Assembly: GCF_001719165.1 (NCBI RefSeq)
Contig: NZ_CP017057.1
Span: 1,550,001-1,614,000 of the forward strand
Reading direction: 5' to 3'
Source: Erythrobacter litoralis
GTDB taxonomy: Bacteria; Pseudomonadota; Alphaproteobacteria; Sphingomonadales; Sphingomonadaceae
Length of the DNA stretch: 64,000 nt
Shown here piece after piece: positions 58,335 to 64,000 of the stretch (the stretch's first letter is position 1; each line of letters opens with the position of its first letter). The notes beneath the pieces were generated by a model, which had not been told where the DNA came from, did no database searches, and saw only the letters and a program-made list of their open reading frames with translations. A program made the translations under genes and the position numbers.

Positions 58335-61175
58335 TCAACCGCCCGGTTCGCCGTCGATATTGCGGTCAGAGTGGGCGGTCGTGTCGGGCGCGGTTTCGTC
58401 GTCGCCGCCGCGGCGTTCGACCATTTCCTCGACCACGGCTTCCTCGGCCTCATTTTCCGGCTCTTCCGTTTCGTCGATCAGCGCCGCCCCGACGATGTGT
58501 TCGCCCTTGGCTACATCGAAGATGCGGATGCCGGACGAGCTGCGGCCATAGACCGACCAGCCCTTGTGTTCCTCGAAGCCCTTCTCGAGCAGGTGACGGA
58601 ACTGGATCGGCATGCGTATGAGCTTGGCCTGGTCAGTCACCAGCATGAGCTGCGATCCGTGGCGCACCGGGAAGCTCGCAACGACCGGGCCGTTGCGATC
58701 AGGGTTGCTTTCGGGCGTACCGATATTGGTCAGCCCCTGGCCGCCACGCCCGATCGTGCGGTATTCATAGGCCGAGGAGATCTTGCCGTAGCCGTTGGCG
58801 GTGATGGTCAGGATGAATTCCTCCCTTTCGGCCATCGCCTCCATCTGTTCTGCCGGCAGGGTCGGGTCGGCGTCGTTGTTCTTCCACGCCGCCGCGCGCA
58901 GGTAGGCCTCGCGCGTTTCCATGTCGGCTTCGAGCTGGTCGAGCACGGCGAGGCTGACGACCTTGGCATCGTCCTTCAGCGCCATGCCGCGCACGCCGAT
59001 GCCGGTGCGGCTCTTGGTCTCGCGCGCATCCGTCGCGGCAAAGCGGATCGCCTTGCCCGCATCGCTTGCAAGGAAGATTTCCTGCGTTTCGCCGACGAGG
59101 CGCACCCCGATCAGCCGGTCGCCCGAGCCTTCGACGAAGCCCATCGCATATTTCCCGTTGGTCGGCACGTTGGTGAAGGCATCCATCGAATTGCGCCGCA
59201 CCATGCCCTGTTCGGTCGCGAAGACGATGCCGAGCCTGTCCCACTCGGCCTCGTCCTCGGGCAACGGGAGCACGTTGGTGACGCGCTCGTCCTCGGCCAG
59301 CGGCAGGAGGTTCACCATTGGCCGTCCACGGGTCGTGGGGCCGCCTTCGGGCAGCTTCCAGACCTTGAGGCGATAGACCCGGCCTGTATTGGTGAAGAAC
59401 AGGACGGGGTTGTGGGTGCTGGTGACGAAGAGTTCGACGACCGCGTCCTCGTCCTTGGTCGCCATGCCGGCGCGGCCCTTGCCACCCCGTGCCTGGGCGC
59501 GGAAGGTCGAAAGCGCGGTCCGCTTGATATAGCCGCCGAGGGTTACGGTCACGACCATGTCGTCGCGCTCGATCAGGTCCTCGTCCTCGAGCCCGTCCCA
59601 TGCCGGCGCGATTTCGGAAACGCGCGGCGTCGCGTAGGTTGCGCGAACCTCTTCCAGTTCCTCGCGCATGACCTCGTAGAGTTTCACCCGGTCGGCGAGG
59701 ATGGAGAGCAGCTCCTCGATCGTGTCGGCCAGTTCCTTGAGTTCGTCACCAATCTCGTCGCGGCCCAGGGCGGTCAGGCGATGGAGGCGCAGTTCGAGGA
59801 TCGCCTTCACCTGCCGTTCGGACAGGCGGTAGGTCCCGCCTTCCTCGTCGGCGCTCGGCTCGAGCGCTTCGACGAGGCGGATATATTGCGCGATGTCGCC
59901 GATCGGCCATTCCTTGGCCAGCAGCTTGGCGCGCGCCTCGGCCGGGTTGGCGGCGCTGCGGATCATCGCCACGACTTCGTCTAGGTTTGAGACCGCCACG
60001 ACAAGGCCGAGCAAGACATGCGCACGCTCGCGCGCCTTGTTAAGTTCGAACTTGGTGCGGCGGGTAATGACCTCCTCGCGAAAGGCGATGAAGCTCTGGA
60101 TGATGTCGCGCAGGGTCAGCGTCTCGGGACGCCCACCGCGGATCGCGAGCATGTTCGCCGGGAACGAGGACTGCGCGGGCGTGTATCGCCACAGCTGGTT
60201 GAGCACGACTTCGGGCGAGGCATCGCGTTTCAGATCGATGACGACCCGTACGCCTTCGCGCGAGGATTCGTCGCGGATGTCGGAAATCCCCTCGATCCGC
60301 TTTTCCTTGGCGGCATCGGCGATCTTCTCGACCAGGTTCGATTTGCCCACCTGATAGGGCATCGAGGTCAGCACGATCGCGCGCTTCTCGCCGCGCTTCT
60401 CCTCGATTTCATGGCGGCACCGCATGAGGACCGAACCACGTCCGGTGGTGTAGGCGGCCTTGGCCCCGCTGGTGCCGAGGATCAGGGGTGCGGTCGGGAA
60501 ATCGGGACCGGGAATGTACTCGATCAGCTCCTCGACCGTGATTGCCGGGTTTTCGATGAATGCAAGGCAGCCATCGATCACTTCGCCCAAATTGTGCGGC
60601 GGCACGTTGGTCGCCATGCCGACAGCGATCCCGCCCGCCCCGTTGACGAGCAGGTTGGGGAAGCGCGCCGGCAGAACCTGCGGCTCCTTCGTCGAACCGT
60701 CGTAATTGTCGACGAAATCGACCGTGTCCTTGTCGAGATCGTCGAGCAGGGTGTTCGCCACCCGCGCCAGCCGCGCCTCGGTATACCGCATGGAGGCGGG
60801 CGGATCGGGGTCCATCGATCCGAAATTGCCCTGACCGTCGATCAGCGGCACGCGCATCGACCAGTCCTGCGTCATTCGCGCGAGCGCGTCGTAGATCGCC
60901 GCATCGCCGTGCGGGTGGTAGTTACCCATCACGTCGCCGACGATCTTGGCGCTCTTTCGATAGGGCCGACCGGCGACGAAGCCGCCTTCCTGACTGGCAT
61001 AGAGGATGCGGCGATGAACCGGCTTGAGCCCGTCGCGCACGTCGGGCAGCGCACGGCTGACGATCACGCTCATCGCGTAATCGAGATAGCTCGTCTTCAT
61101 CTCATCGACGATGTCGATGCGGTCGTAATCGCCTGAAGGGGCAGGGGAATCGAGAATTTCGGTGTCGTCGCTCAA
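58335..61175 (-). CDS. gyrA: DNA gyrase subunit A
   Basis: The breakage-reunion subunit of gyrase. The catalytic Tyr lies in ASMRYTEARL near residue 130, the GyrA box is QARGGKG near 550, and the six-bladed C-terminal domain follows, with an acidic tail. At the quinolone-determining region the sequence is HPHGDAAIYDAL, so the position of E. coli Ser83 is Ala while Asp87 is kept. The start is uncertain: I use TTG at 61175, giving MSDDTEI; a further TTG at 61244 would add 23 unlikely residues. Confidence 0.95.
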   Translation of the reverse strand: MSDDTEILDSPAPSGDYDRIDIVDEMKTSYLDYAMSVIVSRALPDVRDGLKPVHRRILYASQEGGFVAGRPYRKSAKIVGDVMGNYHPHGDAAIYDALARMTQDWSMRVPLIDGQGNFGSMDPDPPASMRYTEARLARVANTLLDDLDKDTVDFVDNYDGSTKEPQVLPARFPNLLVNGAGGIAVGMATNVPPHNLGEVIDGCLAFIENPAITVEELIEYIPGPDFPTAPLILGTSGAKAAYTTGRGSVLMRCRHEIEEKRGEKRAIVLTSMPYQVGKSNLVEKIADAAKEKRIEGISDIRDESSREGVRVVIDLKRDASPEVVLNQLWRYTPAQSSFPANMLAIRGGRPETLTLRDIIQSFIAFREEVITRRTKFELNKARERAHVLLGLVVAVSNLDEVVAMIRSAANPAEARAKLLAKEWPIGDIAQYIRLVEALEPSADEEGGTYRLSERQVKAILELRLHRLTALGRDEIGDELKELADTIEELLSILADRVKLYEVMREELEEVRATYATPRVSEIAPAWDGLEDEDLIERDDMVVTVTLGGYIKRTALSTFRAQARGGKGRAGMATKDEDAVVELFVTSTHNPVLFFTNTGRVYRLKVWKLPEGGPTTRGRPMVNLLPLAEDERVTNVLPLPEDEAEWDRLGIVFATEQGMVRRNSMDAFTNVPTNGKYAMGFVEGSGDRLIGVRLVGETQEIFLASDAGKAIRFAATDARETKSRTGIGVRGMALKDDAKVVSLAVLDQLEADMETREAYLRAAAWKNNDADPTLPAEQMEAMAEREEFILTITANGYGKISSAYEYRTIGRGGQGLTNIGTPESNPDRNGPVVASFPVRHGSQLMLVTDQAKLIRMPIQFRHLLEKGFEEHKGWSVYGRSSSGIRIFDVAKGEHIVGAALIDETEEPENEAEEAVVEEMVERRGGDDETAPDTTAHSDRNIDGEPGG

Positions 61176-61529
61176 GGCTTGGGGCCGTTTCGGTTGTGTT
61201 CTGATGGGTTTGCGCGAAGTGCAATGTAGGCACTCGGTCCCCAATGCGCCACTCGCCCGGGCGAACGGGAAGGGAACATGGCGCCTTTTTCCACATTTGC
61301 CGGGCGGTGCGGGCCGCTGTCAGCCGGTATTCATGCGGTTTCGCCGAAAGGCTGCGCCGCATAACGCAAGAGAGGGGTTGAATCCGCCCGCCAGATCGGC
61401 ATTCAAAGCGCGTTCAGCCCGATTGGCCTAGATGCAATTGCAAATCCCTCGTGCCCGATGCAAAGGCGCGACACACGAACATTCAGCGCCTTCAAGAGCG
61501 CCCGAAAATACCCCGAGGAGGACATCCCC
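61176..61529. other. 354-base divergent region between gyrA and the next gene
   Basis: Holds the regulatory regions of gyrA (leftward) and the exported repeat protein (rightward). A ten-base palindrome, TGCAATTGCA, lies at 61433-61442. No gene, tRNA or strong hairpin was recognised. Confidence 0.5.
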
Positions 61530-62864
61530 ATGACTATCCGCCAGCCCCGCAAGCCGCTTTCCGGCATCGCCCTTGCCATCGCGCTCGCCACCTGTACCGC
61601 CGTCGTTGCAACGGGCCTGTTGCCGGCCGAGGCACACGCGCAGCGCAAGAAGAAGGACAAGAAGGAGAAGGAACAGCCGCCTGAATTGTCCGACGAGTTC
61701 CGCGAGGCCTTCCTGCCCGTTCAGGAAGCAATGAACGCGGAAGGCACCGACATGGCGGCGCTGCGCCCGCAGGTCGAACAGCTCGTCCAGCTTGCGCAGT
61801 CCAAGGACGAGAAGTTCTTCACCGGCAATGTCGCCTACAATGTTGGCGGCAAGCTCGACGACAAGCAGCTCCAGCTCACCGGTATGGAGCTGATGCTCGA
61901 AGGCGAGAAGGTTCCCGCCGACCAGATCGGGCGCTACAACTTCATTGCCTACCAGCTGGCCAATGGCATGGACCAGTTCGACAAGGCCCGGCGCTATCTC
62001 CAGGCCTCGATCGACAACAATTTCTCGACTGAAACGATCGGCCGTTCGGACCTCCAGATCGCAATGGCGGAAAGCTATTTCGGCGCAGGCGAAACCCAGC
62101 AGGGCCTCGACTACCTCGAGGGGGCGATCGCCGACAAGAAGACGGCCGGCGAGGAAGTGCCTGCGCAGTGGTATCGCCGCGGGATCACGGTCGCTTACGA
62201 GAACAAGATCACGCCCGATCTGTACGAGATGGTGACCGCGTGGATCGCAGATTACCCGACCACGGCGAACTGGCGCGATGCGATCAATCTCACGCGCAAT
62301 CTCAACACTTTCGAAGGCGGGGAGATTCTCGACCTACTGCGGCTCAGCCGCCGGGTCGAGGCAATGGGCGACGTCTCGGATTATGAATATTACGTCGAGG
62401 CCGCCGATGCACGCCGCCTGCCAAAGGAAGTCAGCGACGTCATCGAGGAAGGCTATGCCTCGGGGGTGGTTTCGCGCGACAATCTCTATCTCGCCGAAGC
62501 CTTGGAGCTTGCAAAGGGCCGGATCGCAGCCGACCGCGCCGACCTTCCCGCGCTCGAAACCGACGCGATGGCGAGCGATGCCGGGCTCCGGCTCGTCTCG
62601 GGCGCGGCCGACGCGTTCCTGAGCTATGACGATTACGCCAAGGCCGAGACGTTCTACGAAAAGGCTCTCACCATGCCCGGCGTCGAAAAGAACGAGGCGC
62701 AGCTTCGTCTCGCCATCGCCAAGATCGAGCTCGGAAAATACGACGCAGCGCTCGACCTGCTGACTGATATCGACGGCAAGCGGGCGCCCATTGCTAAGCT
62801 GTGGATGGCCTACGCAAGGGGCGAACAGGGCGGCACGGCAACCGGCGCCATGACGGGCGGCTAA
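61530..62864 (+). CDS. exported helical-repeat (TPR-like) protein of unknown function
   Basis: A 444-residue protein with a signal peptide (basic MTIRQPRKPLSG, hydrophobic core, cleavage after ...AEAHA near residue 37), followed by a Lys/Glu-rich stretch (RKKKDKKEKEQ). The rest is helical with TPR-like pairs, such as YLQASIDNNFS, YFGAGETQQGLDYLEGAI and YAKAETFYEKALTM. A periplasmic scaffold role is possible, but no specific function is visible. GAGGAGG eight bases upstream fixes the start. A strong terminator follows. Confidence 0.8.
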   Translation: MTIRQPRKPLSGIALAIALATCTAVVATGLLPAEAHAQRKKKDKKEKEQPPELSDEFREAFLPVQEAMNAEGTDMAALRPQVEQLVQLAQSKDEKFFTGNVAYNVGGKLDDKQLQLTGMELMLEGEKVPADQIGRYNFIAYQLANGMDQFDKARRYLQASIDNNFSTETIGRSDLQIAMAESYFGAGETQQGLDYLEGAIADKKTAGEEVPAQWYRRGITVAYENKITPDLYEMVTAWIADYPTTANWRDAINLTRNLNTFEGGEILDLLRLSRRVEAMGDVSDYEYYVEAADARRLPKEVSDVIEEGYASGVVSRDNLYLAEALELAKGRIAADRADLPALETDAMASDAGLRLVSGAADAFLSYDDYAKAETFYEKALTMPGVEKNEAQLRLAIAKIELGKYDAALDLLTDIDGKRAPIAKLWMAYARGEQGGTATGAMTGG

Positions 62865-62885
62865 ACGCCTGCGACGATTCAAGAA

Positions 62886-62920
62886 AAAGGGCGCCGGGAG
62901 CATTGCTTCCGGCGCCCTTT
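62886..62920. terminator. bidirectional intrinsic terminator
   Basis: AAAGGGCGCCGG (62886-62897) pairs perfectly with CCGGCGCCCTTT (62909-62920) around an 11-base loop that can itself pair AGC with GCT. A-rich and T-rich flanks on the two sides suit termination of both the + strand repeat-protein gene and the - strand NYN gene. Confidence 0.8.
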
Positions 62921-62944
62921 CCAATGGCCTCGATCCCTTTCGTC

Positions 62945-63718
62945 TCAGCGCAGCCGCTTGACCCAGACCTCGCCGTCCTTGCGTCGTTCCAGCGCGAAAT
63001 TCGGGATCGCATCGAGCATGTCGTAAAGCCGGGTGAAGCCGTAATTGCGTGTATCGAAGCTGGACCGATTGCCCGCACGCTGGCCCACTTCGGACAGCTT
63101 GGCATACCCGTTCTCATCGCGCTTCGAGGCGTTGTAGGCATCCACCAGCAGGTTCAGCAGATCCTCGCCGATGCCGCTCGATGCCGCCTCTTTCTCACTA
63201 TTGGTCCCGGTGCCTGATCCAGCCGCCGACTTCGTCGAGCCGCGCCGTGAGCCGGGACCCTTTTCCGCCTTGTCGGCGCGCAGCAGGGCGTTGACGTCTA
63301 TGAAACGGGTGCAGGCTTCGCGAAACGCCTCGGGCGTCTTGCCGCCGCCGAATCCGTAGACCGGCAGGCCGTCCTGTCTGATGCGCATGGCAAGCGGCAT
63401 GAAATCGCTGTCCGAGCTCATGATGCCGAAGCCGTGGACGCGCCCGCCATAAAGAAGGTCGAGCGCGTCGATCGTCATCTTCATGTCGGTCGCGTTCTTG
63501 CCCTTGGTGAGGTCGAATTGCTGCTGAGGCTCGATGCCATAGCGATGCATCTTGTCGATCCAGCCCTTGAGGCTGGTCTTGCGCCAATTGCCATAGGCGC
63601 GCCGGATATTGACCTGGCCGAGCTCGGCAAGGACGGTGAGAACCGGATCGATCGCGGCATGGCTGGCATTGTCGGCGTCGATCAGCAGGGCGATGTTGTT
63701 GGAAAAGGGCTGAGACAT
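62945..63718 (-). CDS. NYN-domain putative RNase with LOTUS/OST-HTH domain
   Basis: A 257-residue protein. The N-terminal NYN (LabA-like, PIN-related) domain has acidic metal-site residues: IALLIDADNAS near 10-17, NATDMKMTIDAL near 76-87 and MSSDSDFMPLA near 100-110. A Gly/Ser/Lys-rich linker at about 150-180 joins a C-terminal LOTUS/OST-HTH-like domain (LLNLLVDAYNASKRDENGYAKLSEVG). Such proteins are predicted RNA-cleaving or RNA-binding factors; the target is unknown. It has its own transcript, ending at the shared terminator. Confidence 0.88.
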   Translation of the reverse strand: MSQPFSNNIALLIDADNASHAAIDPVLTVLAELGQVNIRRAYGNWRKTSLKGWIDKMHRYGIEPQQQFDLTKGKNATDMKMTIDALDLLYGGRVHGFGIMSSDSDFMPLAMRIRQDGLPVYGFGGGKTPEAFREACTRFIDVNALLRADKAEKGPGSRRGSTKSAAGSGTGTNSEKEAASSGIGEDLLNLLVDAYNASKRDENGYAKLSEVGQRAGNRSSFDTRNYGFTRLYDMLDAIPNFALERRKDGEVWVKRLR

Positions 63719-63756
63719 GAGGCCTCATTTGGGCGAGAGCGCCACGCGCGGCAAGT

Positions 63757-64000
63757 CTATTCGATGACTTCGAAGTGGCCCGTCGCCTCGTCGAGAGAAT
63801 AGAGCCGTCCCTCCGCGATCGAGAAATGCGAGCCTCGCAGCTTGAGCCGCCCTTCTGCCTCGCGCGCTGCCAGCCACGGGAAGGTGCGGAGGTTCGCAAG
63901 GCTCTGGCGGATCGCGGCGAATTCCATTTCGAGCTCAGCCTCCGGGCTCTCGGTTCCATAGTGCGACGCGACCTCGGCCCGCGCTTCGTCGAGAAGGGTG
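63757..64000 (-). CDS. beta-carbonic anhydrase, C-terminal end (cut by window edge)
   Basis: The last 81 codons of a leftward gene, ending at TAG 63757-63759. SLANLRTFPWLAAREAEGRL and LRGSHFSIAEGRLYSLDEAT match the C-terminal part of beta-carbonic anhydrases (usually SL-NL-TFPFV...GxLxLHGAHF-I--G-L). The zinc-binding Cys/His residues would lie outside the window. It sits 38 bases before the NYN gene on the same strand. The frame is not in the usual gene lists because its start is beyond the edge. Confidence 0.85.
   Translation of the reverse strand, partial: TLLDEARAEVASHYGTESPEAELEMEFAAIRQSLANLRTFPWLAAREAEGRLKLRGSHFSIAEGRLYSLDEATGHFEVIE

Overview
The window is high-GC, densely coded chromosomal DNA from an alphaproteobacterium, most likely a sphingomonad close to Erythrobacteraceae. 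This rests on the TrpEGDC-MoaC-MoeA-LexA gene run, the FtsB-PdhA-PdhB order with a lipoyl domain on PdhB, the alphaproteobacterial direct-repeat LexA box (GAAC-N7-GAAC), the SdhE/RecG/Mfd neighbourhood and the Tad pilin-like genes. I saw no plasmid, phage or CRISPR features. Nearly everything is housekeeping sequence; the only mobile DNA is one IS21-family element.

Layout. 1-5.1 kb: a truncated coiled-coil membrane protein, then four co-oriented genes (Hpt-like protein, nucleotidyltransferase-like membrane protein, unknown protein, histidine-kinase-like protein); the Hpt-like and kinase-like members lack the expected phospho-histidine. 5.1-7.9 kb: citrate synthase and GluRS. 7.9-12.8 kb: comEC, broken by an in-frame TAG and by a 2.6-kb istA/istB element with a clean 6-bp target duplication. 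13.0-23.5 kb: one long leftward gene run, ppiD-trpE-lipoprotein-pip-trpG-trpD-trpC-moaC-moeA, followed by separately promoted lexA. 23.7-26.8 kb: tpiA, secG, pyrG. 26.8-29.6 kb: a gene-free stretch with strong hairpins, then hsp20 with a sigma-32-like promoter and a ROSE-like RNA thermometer, then grxC, a nitrilase-family amidase and a DUF1178 protein.

29.7-38.5 kb: tRNA-Arg(CCT), tRNA-Asn(GTT), NAD kinase, an EAL phosphodiesterase, mfd, sdhE, recG and a low-molecular-weight phosphatase. 38.6-48.7 kb: a DUF885 peptidase, an ABC1 kinase, an SDR, a DUF3429 protein, an AceE/MdeB-like E1, an MFS transporter coupled to a DhlA-type haloalkane dehalogenase, and MscS. 48.8-51.9 kb: ftsB, pdhA and pdhB ending at a terminator. 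51.9-55.0 kb: three overlapping TadG/TadE-like genes, one with EF-hand-like calcium loops. 55.0-64.0 kb: a squalene/phytoene-synthase-like protein, a frameshifted EF-hand gene, trmFO, a YhhN protein, gyrA, an exported repeat-type protein, a NYN/LOTUS protein and the end of a beta-carbonic anhydrase.

What deserves attention is not a new system but a set of local features: the phospho-acceptor-less signalling cluster, the doubly broken comEC, the heat-regulated hsp20 leader, unrelated genes embedded with 4-base overlaps inside the trp operon, and the dehalogenase-transporter pair. All calls come from reading the sequence; no database search was run.
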